Shown: one piece after another, positions 34,240-43,016 of the stretch
Layout of the letters: every line of letters begins with the position of its first letter
Position numbering within the stretch: the stretch's first letter is position 1
Source of the DNA: Pseudoxanthomonas sp. PXM02
GTDB taxonomy: Bacteria; Pseudomonadota; Gammaproteobacteria; Xanthomonadales; Xanthomonadaceae
Assembly: GCF_014851805.1 (NCBI RefSeq)
Contig: NZ_JACVAK010000001.1
Span: 682,001 to 746,000, forward strand
Direction of reading: 5' to 3'
Length of the DNA: 64,000 bases
Position numbers and translations under genes: made by a program
The notes under the pieces: generated by a model
The model's database searches: none
Told to the model about the DNA's origin: nothing
Seen by the model: only the letters and a program-made list of their open reading frames with translations

Positions 34240-35001
34240 TCACGCCCCACCTCCCCGCCGCGCCGCACGGGCACGACACGCGTTGCCGAACGCCTGGAAG
34301 ATCGCCAGGTAGAACGGGTTCTCGATGACCTTCCATTCCGGATGCCATTGCACGGCCAGCATGAAGGCCGGTCCATCGTGGCGGAACGCTTCGATCAGGC
34401 CGTCCGGTGCCTGCGCTTCGACGACGAGGCCTTCGCCCAACTGGCGTACACCCTGCCCGTGCAGTGAATTGACCATGGCCTGCGTGTCGCCGACCAGCGT
34501 GGCCAGCAGGCCGCCGGGCACCAAGGCGACACCGTGCGCAGGCCCGTACTGCACGTCGAGCGGATCGTCCTTGTTCTCGCGGTGGTCCAGGAATCCCGGC
34601 TGCTCGTGCACCTTCTGGTACAGCGTGCCGCCGAACGCGACATTGACCTCCTGGAAGCCGCGACAGATCGCCAGCACCGGCACACCCATCTCGATCGCGA
34701 GTGGAATCAGCGGCAGGTTGGTGGCGTCGCGGCGTGGATCCAGCAGGTTGCCCTCGTAGCTGGACTCGTTGCTGTAGTGATGCGGTTCGATATTGCTGAC
34801 CGCGCCGGTCAGCAGCAGGCCATCGAGACCGTCGAGCACCTGGCGGAGCGGCAGTACCGGATCCAGCGTGGGGATCAGCAACGGCAGACAGCCGGCCCCG
34901 TCGACCACCGCGCGCACGTACTTCTCGCCAACGGCAAGGAAGGGATGCGCACCGATTTGCTTGTGGTCGGTCGGCAGACCGACCCGCGGCAGCGGGGTCA
35001 T
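34240..35001 (-). CDS. puuD: Gamma-glutamyl-gamma-aminobutyrate hydrolase PuuD
   Basis: A 253-residue class I glutamine amidotransferase-like hydrolase. The nucleophile is Cys113 in VLAICRGFQEVNVAFGG and the His/Glu pair is His220/Glu222 in VQWHPEWK. FGGTLYQ is characteristic of PuuD. It releases GABA and glutamate from gamma-glutamyl-GABA, the last step of the glutamylation route. It is the first gene of the leftward transcript and is divergent from the second synthetase gene. Confidence 0.94.
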   Translation of the reverse strand: MTPLPRVGLPTDHKQIGAHPFLAVGEKYVRAVVDGAGCLPLLIPTLDPVLPLRQVLDGLDGLLLTGAVSNIEPHHYSNESSYEGNLLDPRRDATNLPLIPLAIEMGVPVLAICRGFQEVNVAFGGTLYQKVHEQPGFLDHRENKDDPLDVQYGPAHGVALVPGGLLATLVGDTQAMVNSLHGQGVRQLGEGLVVEAQAPDGLIEAFRHDGPAFMLAVQWHPEWKVIENPFYLAIFQAFGNACRARAARRGGGA

Positions 35002-35028
35002 GCAGGAAGCCCGGAATGGCTTGCAGGC

Positions 35029-35057
35029 AAGTTAACCCGGCCGTTTTATTTTTACAA
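35029..35057 (-). promoter_or_regulatory. Putative promoter of the leftward polyamine operon
   Basis: On the minus strand: TTGTAA, 17 bases, TAACTT, ending 28 bases before the puuD ATG. The -35 word TTGTAA is the same as that in front of the beta-alanine aminotransferase gene at 43904. The spacing is optimal. The rest of the 209-base divergent gap is AT-richer than its surroundings and should also hold the rightward promoter (a TGC-TAAGCT extended -10 at 35176-35184). Confidence 0.5.
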
Positions 35058-35210
35058 CACGACGGCGCCAGATGACATTTTCGGCGTCCATATGGTGCGC
35101 CGCGGCACCAATTTCGGGCATTTCTGTGGGTTACGGAAATTCTTCCGTTGAGTATTCTTGACGCATCGACCGCTCTGCTAAGCTGCGCCGCAGCCTCCAG
35201 GATGACCACC

Positions 35211-36590
35211 ATGCGCCCCGATTCCGCTGCGCCTTCCCTGCCCGCCGACGACGCCGCGACGCTGGCCGCAATCCCCGATTGCGAACAGGTCGACCTGCTG
35301 CTGCCGGACATGAACGGCCTGCTGCGCGGCAAGCGCATCACCCGCGACGCATTGGAGAAGGTGTACCGCGACGGCGTGTGCCTGCCGATGTCGCTGATCG
35401 CCACCGACATCACAGGCAACACCGTGGAAGAAACCGGCCTGGGCTACGACATCGGCGACGAGGACCGCATCTGCCGTCCTGTGCCGGGCTCGCTGCGGCC
35501 GGTGCCGTGGTCGCCCCGCCCGGCTGCGCAGTTGCTGCTGAGCATGGAGGACGCACAGGGCGGCATGTTCGAGGCCAACCCACGCGAAGTGCTCAAGCGC
35601 GTGCTGGCGCGCTACGCCGCACGTGGCCTGAAGCCAGTGGTCGCGGTGGAACTTGAGTTCTACCTGTTCGACCAGCGCATGGACGACGCCGGCCGCCCGC
35701 GCACCTCGATCAATCCGGTCACCGGACAGCGCAACACCAGTACGCAGGTCTACTACATGGAAGACCTCAACGACTACCGCGGCTTCACCGACGCGGTCGC
35801 CGCCGCGTGCCGCGCGCAGCGCATCCCCGCCGACACCGCCGTGGCGGAGTACGCACCCGGCCAGTTCGAGATCAACCTCAAGCATCGCGACGACGCCCTG
35901 CTCGCCTGCGACGACGCCATCTACCTGAAGCGCGCCATCAAGGCCGTCGCACAGCAGCAGGGACTGATGGCCAGTTTCATGGCCAAGCCGTTCGCCGAAC
36001 AGGCAGGCAGCGGTATGCATATCCATGCCAGCGTGCTGGATGCCGAGGGCCGCAACATCTTCGCCTCCTCCCAGGCGGCGCCGGCGGATGCGCTGAAGCA
36101 CGCCATCGGCGGCCTGCAGCGCAGCGACCAGGACGCGCTGCTGCTGTTCGCGCCGCACGCCAACAGTTACCGGCGCTTCGTGCTGAATGCGTTCGTGCCG
36201 CTCAATGATGTGTGGGGCTACAACAACCGCACCGTCGCCATGCGCATCCCGCACAGCGACGAGGCCAACACGCGCATCGAGCACCGCATTGCCGGTGCCG
36301 ACGCCAACATCTATCTGGTCACCGCTGCGGTGCTGGCCGGCATGCTGCACGGCATCGAGCAGGGCTTCGACCCCGGCCCGCCGATCACCGGCAATGCCTA
36401 CGACCAGACCGAGATCCGCACGCCCTACTGGCGCGAAGCCATCGCCTCGTTCATGGGCAGCGACTTCATCCGCGAGCAGTTCGGCGAATCGTTCCGGCAC
36501 ATCTACGGCCAGCAGAAGCTCAAGGAGATGCACAGCTTCTACACCGAGGTGACGGATCTGGAGTACGCGTGGTACCTGCGGTCGGTGTGA
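35211..36590 (+). CDS. Gamma-glutamylpolyamine synthetase (copy 2)
   Basis: A 459-residue glutamine-synthetase-family enzyme, clearly diverged from copy 1. Active-site segments are VELEFYLFDQ, EYAPGQFEINLKH, GSGMHIHASVLD, NSYRRFVLNAF and RIEHRIAGADANIYL. Pseudomonas has several PauA paralogues with different polyamine preferences, so this copy may prefer spermidine or another amine. The chosen ATG has AGGA 10 bases upstream; the nearby ATG at 35202 does not. It leads the rightward unit with puuB. Confidence 0.87.
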   Translation: MRPDSAAPSLPADDAATLAAIPDCEQVDLLLPDMNGLLRGKRITRDALEKVYRDGVCLPMSLIATDITGNTVEETGLGYDIGDEDRICRPVPGSLRPVPWSPRPAAQLLLSMEDAQGGMFEANPREVLKRVLARYAARGLKPVVAVELEFYLFDQRMDDAGRPRTSINPVTGQRNTSTQVYYMEDLNDYRGFTDAVAAACRAQRIPADTAVAEYAPGQFEINLKHRDDALLACDDAIYLKRAIKAVAQQQGLMASFMAKPFAEQAGSGMHIHASVLDAEGRNIFASSQAAPADALKHAIGGLQRSDQDALLLFAPHANSYRRFVLNAFVPLNDVWGYNNRTVAMRIPHSDEANTRIEHRIAGADANIYLVTAAVLAGMLHGIEQGFDPGPPITGNAYDQTEIRTPYWREAIASFMGSDFIREQFGESFRHIYGQQKLKEMHSFYTEVTDLEYAWYLRSV

Positions 36591-36615
36591 TGGGGATCGC
36601 GCGCACGCCTTCCAT

Positions 36616-36707
36616 CGTCATTCCGGCGTACGCCGGAGTCCATGTTGCTTTAGCGCGCTCCGGAAGAAGCAGGATCAAGATGGATTCCGGCGTACGCCGG
36701 AACGACG
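36616..36707. repeat. Paired REP-like elements (ATTCCGGCGTACGCCGGA type)
   Basis: Two 28-bp arms in inverted orientation at 36616-36643 and 36680-36707. Each contains the internal palindrome TTCCGGCGTACGCCGGA. This makes a BIME-like structure between the synthetase and oxidase genes. A single, diverged copy is at 25671. Confidence 0.85.
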
Positions 36708-36720
36708 GCCAGGAGACGGC

Positions 36721-38010
36721 ATGACTCCTTCCGCGCATGCGCCTTACCCCGACAGCTGGTACGCCGCCAGCGCGATGCCCCTGCCCGCCCAGCCCACGCT
36801 GGAAGGCCGCATCCACGCGGATGTCTGCATCCTCGGCGCCGGCTACACCGGGCTGTCGGCGGCGCTGGAACTGGCCGAAGCCGGCTACAAGGTCGTCGTA
36901 CTGGAAGCCGAGCGCATCGGCTGGGGCGCTTCGGGCCGCAACGGCGGCCAGGCCATCGCCGGCTTCGGTTGTGGCGAGGCCAAGCTGGAAGCGCTGGTCG
37001 GGTTCGACGATGCGAAGAAGATGTTCGACCTGTCCGTGGAAGGGCTGCGCTGGCTGCGCGGCCGGATCGACCGGCACGGCATCGACTGCGACTGGCGCGA
37101 CGGCCATGCCACGGTGCCGATCAAGCCGCGCCAGCAGCGTGAGGTCGAAGCCGCCGTCGAGGAATTCAACACGCGCTACGGCCACCCGGTGCAATGGTGG
37201 GATCGCAAACGGCTGCGCAGCCAGCTGGCCAGCGACCGCTACCTCGGCGCGATGTACGACCCGGTCAGCGGCCATCTGCATCCGCTGGCCTACGTGCTGG
37301 GCCTCGGGCGTGCGGCGCTGGATGCAGGCGTTCGCATCTTCGAAGGCTCCCGCGTCACGCAGCTGGTGCGCGGCCACCGGCCCGTCCTGAAGACCGCCCA
37401 CGGCGAAGTCGTCTGCGACACCGCGATCCTGGCCGGCAATGCGCTGCTGCGCGGCATCGCCCCGGAACTGGAGTCGCGGATGATGCCGGTGGGCACCTAC
37501 ATCGCCGCCACGCCACCGCTGGGCGAGCAGCGCGCACGCGACCTGATCCGCAACGACATGGCGGTGGCCGACACCAACTGGGCGCTCGACTACTTCCGCC
37601 TCGGCCGCGATCACCGGCTGCTGTTCGGCGGACGCGCCAGCTACTCGACGATGACGCCGCCCAACCTGCGTGGCGTGATGACGCGGCGCATGCACCGCGT
37701 GTTCCCGCAGCTGCGCGATGTCGGCATCGAATACCTGTGGGGCGGGATGATCGACATCTCGCTCAACCGCGCCCCGCACTGGGGCCGACTCGCGCCGAAC
37801 CTGTATTTCGCACAGGGCTTCTCCGGCCACGGCCTGATCGCCTCGGGGCTGGCAGGCACCCTGATCGCCGAAGCGGTCCGTGGCCAGTCCGAGCGGCTGG
37901 ACCTGTTCGGGAAGATCCACCACCACCCGTTCCCCGGCGGCCGCGCCCTGCGGACCCCGATCCTGGTGGCCGCCATGGCCTGGTACAAGCTGCGCGACGC
38001 GCTCTGGTAA
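36721..38010 (+). CDS. puuB: Gamma-glutamylputrescine oxidase PuuB
   Basis: A 429-residue FAD-dependent amine oxidase of the DAO family. The dinucleotide fold is CILGAGYTGLSAALELAE (Gly39, Gly41, Gly44) with acidic residue VVVLEAERIGWGASGRNGGQ. The C-terminal FAQGFSGHGLIASGLAGTLIAEA closes the FAD site. It oxidises gamma-glutamylputrescine to the aminobutyraldehyde with release of ammonia and hydrogen peroxide. It follows the second synthetase gene on the same strand after 130 bases carrying a repeat pair. Confidence 0.91.
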   Translation: MTPSAHAPYPDSWYAASAMPLPAQPTLEGRIHADVCILGAGYTGLSAALELAEAGYKVVVLEAERIGWGASGRNGGQAIAGFGCGEAKLEALVGFDDAKKMFDLSVEGLRWLRGRIDRHGIDCDWRDGHATVPIKPRQQREVEAAVEEFNTRYGHPVQWWDRKRLRSQLASDRYLGAMYDPVSGHLHPLAYVLGLGRAALDAGVRIFEGSRVTQLVRGHRPVLKTAHGEVVCDTAILAGNALLRGIAPELESRMMPVGTYIAATPPLGEQRARDLIRNDMAVADTNWALDYFRLGRDHRLLFGGRASYSTMTPPNLRGVMTRRMHRVFPQLRDVGIEYLWGGMIDISLNRAPHWGRLAPNLYFAQGFSGHGLIASGLAGTLIAEAVRGQSERLDLFGKIHHHPFPGGRALRTPILVAAMAWYKLRDALW

Positions 38011-38107
38011 GGCTTTCACCGCTCCGTCACATTTCGTGACGGAGCTCTCAAGTCCGTCCCACAGCGGCCGATAGAACCGACAGGAACCCCTCTCGGCCGC
38101 CCCGAGC

Positions 38108-39412
38108 ATGTCCAGTCCGCAACGCGCCGCACCTCCCATCGCCAACGCACCGCCCCTGCCCCAGCGCATCCTGGTGGTGGAGAACTCGCGCACGCACGCG
38201 CGGCTGATCGGCGAGGCCATCGAGCAGAAGCTCAGCCTGCCGGTGGTCTATGCGTCCACATTGAACGAAGCGCGCGCCACGCTGGAGAAGCACCCGGACT
38301 GGTTCATGGTGGTCACCAGCCTGGTGCTGGCGGACGGCAGCCACGACGAGGTGGTGGAGTTCTTCCTGTCGCGCCAGCTGCCGACGGTCGTGGTCAGCGG
38401 CGTCTACGATGACGCGCTGCGCGAGCAAGTGCTGCGCCGGCAGGTCGTGGACTATGTGCTGAAGAACACCCCGGGCAGCATCGACTACCTGGTCTGGCTG
38501 GTGCAGCGCCTGGAACGCAACCGTCGCATCGCCGCGCTGATCGTCGACGACTCGCGTTCGGCGCGCCAGCACGCCGCCGCCCTGCTGTCGATGTACGGCT
38601 TCCGCGTAGTGGAAGCGGCCGACGGCGAGGCCGGACTGGCGATGCTGGACGCCAACCCCGACATCCGCCTGGCGATCGTCGACCAGGAAATGCCCGGCAT
38701 GAAGGGCCATGAATTCACCCGTCGCCTGCGTGCCCGCCACGCGCGCGACCACCTGGCGATCATCGGCATCTCCGGCACCAGCGACAGCAGCCTGGTGCCG
38801 CGCTTCCTGAAGAGCGGCGCCAACGACTTCCTGCACAAGCCCTTCTCGCGCGAAGAATTCTTCTGCCGCGTCTCGCAGAACATCGACCAGCTGGAACTGA
38901 TAGGCACGCTGCAGGACCTCGCCACGCGCGACTTCCTGACCGGCCTGCCGAACCGGCGCCACTTCCTGGCCGAATGCCATGCGCTGCTGCCCAACACGCT
39001 GGGGCGCCAGCAGGCGGTCACCGCGGCCATCATCGACATCGACCACTTCAAGCACATCAACGACAGCTACGGCCATGAAGCCGGCGACGTCGCGCTGAAG
39101 GCGGTCGCCCAGGCCATCGCGCGCCACGCCGGCGCGCAGGACCTGGTCGCCCGCTTCGGCGGCGAAGAGTTCTGCGCACTGGTGCCTTACCTGGGCGAAC
39201 ACGAGTCGGTCGAGTACTTCGAATCACTGCGTGCCGCGATCGAGGCGCTGGAAGTCGATGTCGGCAGCCATAAGCTGCGCATGACGGTCAGCATCGGCGT
39301 GTTCCGCACCCGCTTCCCCGGCCAGACGCTCAACCACCTGATCAGCGAGGCCGACCGGCGGCTGTACCTGGCCAAGGCGGGTGGGCGGAACCGGGTGGTC
39401 TCCAGCGGCTGA
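38108..39412 (+). CDS. Diguanylate cyclase with two receiver domains
   Basis: A 434-residue protein: receiver-like domain 1 (about residues 20-135), receiver domain 2 (141-260) and GGDEF domain (270-434). Receiver 2 has the acceptor Asp192 in IVDQEMPGMKG and Lys in LHKPFSREE. Receiver 1 lacks the acceptor Asp (FMVVTSLVLADG) and is probably degenerate. The active-site loop is intact, RFGGEEFCALV (351-355). The product-inhibition site RxxD is degraded to GAQD (342-345), so feedback by cyclic di-GMP may be lost. It lies 97 bases after puuB and may be cotranscribed. Confidence 0.92.
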   Translation: MSSPQRAAPPIANAPPLPQRILVVENSRTHARLIGEAIEQKLSLPVVYASTLNEARATLEKHPDWFMVVTSLVLADGSHDEVVEFFLSRQLPTVVVSGVYDDALREQVLRRQVVDYVLKNTPGSIDYLVWLVQRLERNRRIAALIVDDSRSARQHAAALLSMYGFRVVEAADGEAGLAMLDANPDIRLAIVDQEMPGMKGHEFTRRLRARHARDHLAIIGISGTSDSSLVPRFLKSGANDFLHKPFSREEFFCRVSQNIDQLELIGTLQDLATRDFLTGLPNRRHFLAECHALLPNTLGRQQAVTAAIIDIDHFKHINDSYGHEAGDVALKAVAQAIARHAGAQDLVARFGGEEFCALVPYLGEHESVEYFESLRAAIEALEVDVGSHKLRMTVSIGVFRTRFPGQTLNHLISEADRRLYLAKAGGRNRVVSSG

Positions 39413-39422
39413 TCCTCGTTCC

Positions 39423-39493
39423 TGTGGGAGCGACGCAAGTCGCGCACTTTGCCGTCGTTGAGGCAAGAGCTCGAGACTTGCGTCGCTCCCACA
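39423..39493. repeat. REP-type inverted repeat, TGTGGGAGCGAC family (copy 2)
   Basis: Perfect 18-bp arms, TGTGGGAGCGACGCAAGT at 39423-39440 and its complement at 39476-39493. It follows the cyclase stop by 10 bases and precedes the FNR box of the next gene. The central 35 bases differ from copy 1. Confidence 0.85.
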
Positions 39494-39534
39494 CCAAACA
39501 TCGATTCCGCTCCCTGCGACCCCATGTCGCAGCA

Positions 39535-39548
39535 TTGATCCCGATCAA
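39535..39548. promoter_or_regulatory. FNR/Anr box
   Basis: TTGAT-CCCG-ATCAA is a perfect match to the FNR/Anr consensus TTGAT-N4-ATCAA. A -10 hexamer TAGATT lies at 39571-39576, which places the box centre about 41.5 bases before the predicted transcription start, the class II activator position. The next gene is a bacteriohemerythrin, an oxygen-related protein. Confidence 0.75.
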
Positions 39549-39615
39549 TGCCGCGACGCGGGCGCGCACCTAGATTTCCCCTGCATTCCGGCATCCGCCG
39601 GCAGGGGACACCGAC

Positions 39616-40077
39616 ATGACACTGCTGATCTGGCAGGACGACATGGACACGGGCATCGACATCATCGATGGCCAGCACCGCCGCATCGTGGAGATGATCA
39701 ACCATCTGCACGTCACCCAGAAATCGATGGAGCGCTTCGCCGTCGGTGAAGTGATCGACGAACTGGTCGACTACACGCTGTCGCACTTCGCCTTCGAGGA
39801 AGAGCTGATGGAGGAAGCCGGCTATCCGTTCAGTGCCGCCCACAAGCGCGTGCACGAGGTGTTCACCAAGCGCGTGTCCGAGTACCGGCTGCGCTTCGAA
39901 GCAGGCGAGGACATCGTCGATGACCTGCGCAGCATGTTGTCGCGCTGGCTGTTCAACCACATCCGCAACGACGACAAGGCGTATGCGGATTCGGTGAAAC
40001 GGCACCTCAACCAGTTCGTGCGTGAACACCAGCAGGGCGGCTGGTTGAGCCGCACCGTGAGGCGGCTGTTCGGTTAA
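39616..40077 (+). CDS. Bacteriohemerythrin
   Basis: A 153-residue four-helix protein with the complete di-iron set: His21 (DGQHRRI), His57 and Glu61 ([10 protein letters not shown]), His76 and His80 ([11 protein letters not shown]), and His115 and Asp120 ([11 protein letters not shown]). It would bind oxygen reversibly in the cytoplasm, for storage, delivery or sensing. The ATG follows AGGGGA. The perfect FNR/Anr box upstream predicts induction at low oxygen. The C-terminal [11 protein letters not shown] is a short amphipathic tail. Its stop overlaps that of the MFS gene. Confidence 0.95.
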   Translation: MTLLIWQDDMDTGIDIIDGQHRRIVEMINHLHVTQKSMERFAVGEVIDELVDYTLSHFAFEEELMEEAGYPFSAAHKRVHEVFTKRVSEYRLRFEAGEDIVDDLRSMLSRWLFNHIRNDDKAYADSVKRHLNQFVREHQQGGWLSRTVRRLFG

Positions 40078-41360
40078 CGCGAGGCGACGCGGCGGGGCAT
40101 GACCAGCAGCGCCAGCAGCGTGAGCCCGGCCATCGCGGCCAGGTACCAGCCGACCGATGCGAGACCGTAGCGCTCACCCAGCCGCGTGGCGATGTAGGGC
40201 GCGGGCGATGCGCCCAGGATGCCGGCCATGTTGAACGCCAGCGACGCGCCCGTGTAGCGCACGGCGGTCGGGAACATCTCCGCCAGGATCGTGCCGCAGG
40301 GGCCGTAGGTCAGCCCCATCGCGCCCAGCCCCAACGCGAGAAACGCGAGCACGCCCAAGTCGCTTCCCGACTGCAGCAGCGGCGCGAACACGAAACCGAA
40401 GCCGATGATCAGCAGCGTGGCGACGATCATCGCGTTGCGCCGCCCGTAGCGGTCGGCATACAGCGCCGACACCGGAATGGTCAACGCAAAGAACAGCACG
40501 CCGACCATCTGCAGCATCAGGAAGTGCTCGCGCGTGTAGCCCAGCTTCGACGTGCCCCAGCTCAGCGCGAACACGGTCATCAGGTAGAACAGCACGAACG
40601 TGGCCACCAGCGCGAACGTGCCGGCGACCAGCGCGAACGGATGCTCGCGCACCGCCGTCAGCATCGGCACCTTCACCCGTTCGTCCTTGTCGAGCGCCTT
40701 CTGGAAATCCGGCGTCTCGGTGATCTTTAGCCGCACCCACAGGCCGACGAACACCAGCACCGCGCTGGCGACGAACGGGATGCGCCAGCCCCAGGCGAGG
40801 AACTGCGCGTCGGTCATCAGCTCAGTCAGCAGCAGGAAGATGCCGGTCGAGCACAGGAAACCGATCGGCGCGCCCAGCTGCGGGAACATGCCGTACCACG
40901 CACGTTTGCCCGGCGGCGCGTTCTCGGTCGCCAGCAGTACCGCGCCGCCCCACTCGCCGCCCAGGCCGATGCCCTGCCCCAGACGGCACAGCGCCAGCAG
41001 CAGCGGTGCGAGCAGGCCGACCTGTTCGTAGGTCGGCAGCAGTCCGATCACCACCGTCGAGATACCCATCGTCAGCAGTGCCGCCACCAGCGTCGCCTTG
41101 CGCCCGATGCGGTCGCCGAAGTGCCCGAACAGCGCCGACCCCACCGGTCGCGCGATGAAGGCCAGCGCGAACGTGGCGAACGACTGCAGCGTTGCGGTGG
41201 CCGGATCGCCCTGCGGGAAAAACAGGTGCGGGAACACCAGCACCGCCGCCGTGGCGTAGATGTAGAAATCGAAGAACTCGATGGTGGTACCGATCAGGCT
41301 GGCGAACAGCACGCGACCGGGCGAGTTCGCGGGCGCGGGAGCAACGGCGGTGGCGGTCAT
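40074..41360 (-). CDS. MFS transporter, metabolite:H+ symporter type
   Basis: A 428-residue permease with about 12 helices. The loop motif [19 protein letters not shown] and the opening [32 protein letters not shown] are hallmarks of the MHS branch that includes ShiA, KgtP and ProP. Substrates in this branch are organic acids or zwitterions. Its place in the polyamine region suggests a related carbon source, but nothing in the sequence fixes this. It converges with the bacteriohemerythrin gene, the two stop codons sharing TTAA. Confidence 0.88.
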   Translation of the reverse strand: MTATAVAPAPANSPGRVLFASLIGTTIEFFDFYIYATAAVLVFPHLFFPQGDPATATLQSFATFALAFIARPVGSALFGHFGDRIGRKATLVAALLTMGISTVVIGLLPTYEQVGLLAPLLLALCRLGQGIGLGGEWGGAVLLATENAPPGKRAWYGMFPQLGAPIGFLCSTGIFLLLTELMTDAQFLAWGWRIPFVASAVLVFVGLWVRLKITETPDFQKALDKDERVKVPMLTAVREHPFALVAGTFALVATFVLFYLMTVFALSWGTSKLGYTREHFLMLQMVGVLFFALTIPVSALYADRYGRRNAMIVATLLIIGFGFVFAPLLQSGSDLGVLAFLALGLGAMGLTYGPCGTILAEMFPTAVRYTGASLAFNMAGILGASPAPYIATRLGERYGLASVGWYLAAMAGLTLLALLVMPRRVASR

Positions 41361-41412
41361 GGACGGGCCGGTCGATGGGTCGGGGCGATTCTGGCAGAAC
41401 AGGCAGGGATGC

Positions 41413-41486
41413 TGTGGGAGCGATGTGAGTCGCGACCTCCGTCCGGCTTGACGGACGCCGGCATCGCGACTGACGTCGCTCCCACA
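41413..41486. repeat. REP-type inverted repeat, TGTGGGAGCGAC family (copy 3)
   Basis: Arms of 23 bp at 41413-41435 and 41464-41486 with two mismatches. It lies between the aldehyde dehydrogenase stop and the MFS start. The central part contains a second short inverted repeat (CCGTC-CGGCTT-GACGG). Confidence 0.83.
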
Positions 41487-41496
41487 GGAAGCATTT

Positions 41497-42999
41497 TCAG
41501 CTCCCGAGGTTGATCCAGGTCGCCTTGATCTCGGTGTACTTGTCGAAGGCGTGCAGCGACTTGTCGCGGCCGTTGCCGGACTGCTTGTAGCCACCGAACG
41601 GGGCGGTCATGTCGCCACCGTCCCAGTAGTTCACCCACACGCTGCCGGCACGCAGCTTGCGCGCGACGCGATGCGCGCGGCTGATGTCGCGCGTCCACAC
41701 GCCGGCGGCAAGACCGTACTCGCTGTCGTTGGCCATGCGCAGCGCCTCTTCTTCGCTGTCGAAGGCGATCACCGACAGCACCGGCCCGAAGATCTCCTCG
41801 CGACTGATGGTGTGCTCGTGCGCCACGTCGTCGAACACGGTCGGCTCGAGGTAGCAGCCACCGGACTCCACGTCGGCGCGCTGCCCGCCCAGTGCGAGGC
41901 GCGCGCCTTCGGCCTTGCCCTTCTCGATGTAGTCCAGCACGCGCCGGGTCTGGCCTTCGTCGACCATCGCGCCCATCGGCGCGCCGGGATCGAGCGGATG
42001 GCGCGGTCGCATCGCCTTGCCGGCCTCGACCACGCGGGCGACGAACTCGTCCTTGATCGAGCGCTCCACCAGCAGGCGCGACGCCGCGGTGCAGACCTCG
42101 CCCTGGTTATAGAAGATGCCGCCGGCCGCCGCCTTCGCCGCGACCTCCAAGTCGTGCGCGTCGGCGAACACGATGTTCGGGCTCTTGCCGCCGCATTCCA
42201 TGTACGCCCGCTTCATGTTCGACAGGCCCGCGCACTGCAGCAGGCGCTTGCCGACCGCGGTGGAGCCGGTGAACACAAGACCGTCCACGTCCATGTGCAG
42301 CGCCAGCGGCTCGCCGGCGGTCTTGCCGAAGCCCGGCACCACGTTGAGCACGCCGGCCGGAATACCGGCCTCGATGGCGAGCTCGGCCAGCCGGATCGCG
42401 GTCAGCGGCGATTTCTCCGACGGCTTCAGCACGATGGAGTTGCCCATCGCCAACGCCGGCGCCAGCTTCCACGTCGCCATCAGCAGCGGGAAATTCCACG
42501 GCACGATCGCGCCGATCACGCCCAGCGGCTCACGCGTGACCAGGCCGAGCTCGTCCTGTCCGGTCGCGGCGACTTCGCCGTAGACCTTGTCCAGCGCTTC
42601 GGCGGTCCAGCCCATGCAGCGGATCGTCGCGGCGATGTCCACGTTGCGCGCATCGCTGACCGGCTTGCCCATGTCCAGCGATTCCAGCAGCGCCAGTTCG
42701 TCGGCATGCTGTTCGATCAACTGAGTGAACTTCAGCAGCACCTTCTTGCGATGCACCGGCCGCGCGTTCGACCAGGCGCCGGCATCGAAACTGCGACGCG
42801 CCGCGACGACGGCCCGGTTGATGTCCTCTTCCTGCCCGTCGGCGACCTGGCCCAGCACGCGCCCGTCGATCGGGCTGACGCAGTCGAAGGTCTTGCCGCT
42901 GGCGGCATCCACGTACTTGCCATCGATGAAGGCCTGCGTGCGGATCGACAGCCCGGCGGCCATCGCCTGCCAGTCCTGTTGCGTGCGGGGATTGCTCAT
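41497..42999 (-). CDS. puuC: Gamma-glutamyl-gamma-aminobutyraldehyde dehydrogenase PuuC
   Basis: A 500-residue aldehyde dehydrogenase. The general base Glu is in YMECGGKSPNIVFADA and the nucleophile Cys in FYNQGEVCTAASRLLVE; cofactor loop AIVPWNFPLLMATWK. The length and motifs are those of PuuC/PauC, which oxidises gamma-glutamyl-gamma-aminobutyraldehyde to gamma-glutamyl-GABA and also accepts other omega-aminoaldehydes such as 3-aminopropanal. It stands alone with an unusual upstream region (paired repeats and an inverted repeat). Confidence 0.91.
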   Translation of the reverse strand: MSNPRTQQDWQAMAAGLSIRTQAFIDGKYVDAASGKTFDCVSPIDGRVLGQVADGQEEDINRAVVAARRSFDAGAWSNARPVHRKKVLLKFTQLIEQHADELALLESLDMGKPVSDARNVDIAATIRCMGWTAEALDKVYGEVAATGQDELGLVTREPLGVIGAIVPWNFPLLMATWKLAPALAMGNSIVLKPSEKSPLTAIRLAELAIEAGIPAGVLNVVPGFGKTAGEPLALHMDVDGLVFTGSTAVGKRLLQCAGLSNMKRAYMECGGKSPNIVFADAHDLEVAAKAAAGGIFYNQGEVCTAASRLLVERSIKDEFVARVVEAGKAMRPRHPLDPGAPMGAMVDEGQTRRVLDYIEKGKAEGARLALGGQRADVESGGCYLEPTVFDDVAHEHTISREEIFGPVLSVIAFDSEEEALRMANDSEYGLAAGVWTRDISRAHRVARKLRAGSVWVNYWDGGDMTAPFGGYKQSGNGRDKSLHAFDKYTEIKATWINLGS

Positions 43000-43016
43000 G
43001 GGGACTCCAGGTTCTG

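Noticed and set aside
36721-38010. FAD oxidoreductase at 36721 as a glycine or D-amino acid oxidase
   Set aside because: The fold is shared, but its location directly after a gamma-glutamylpolyamine synthetase gene makes PuuB far more likely.
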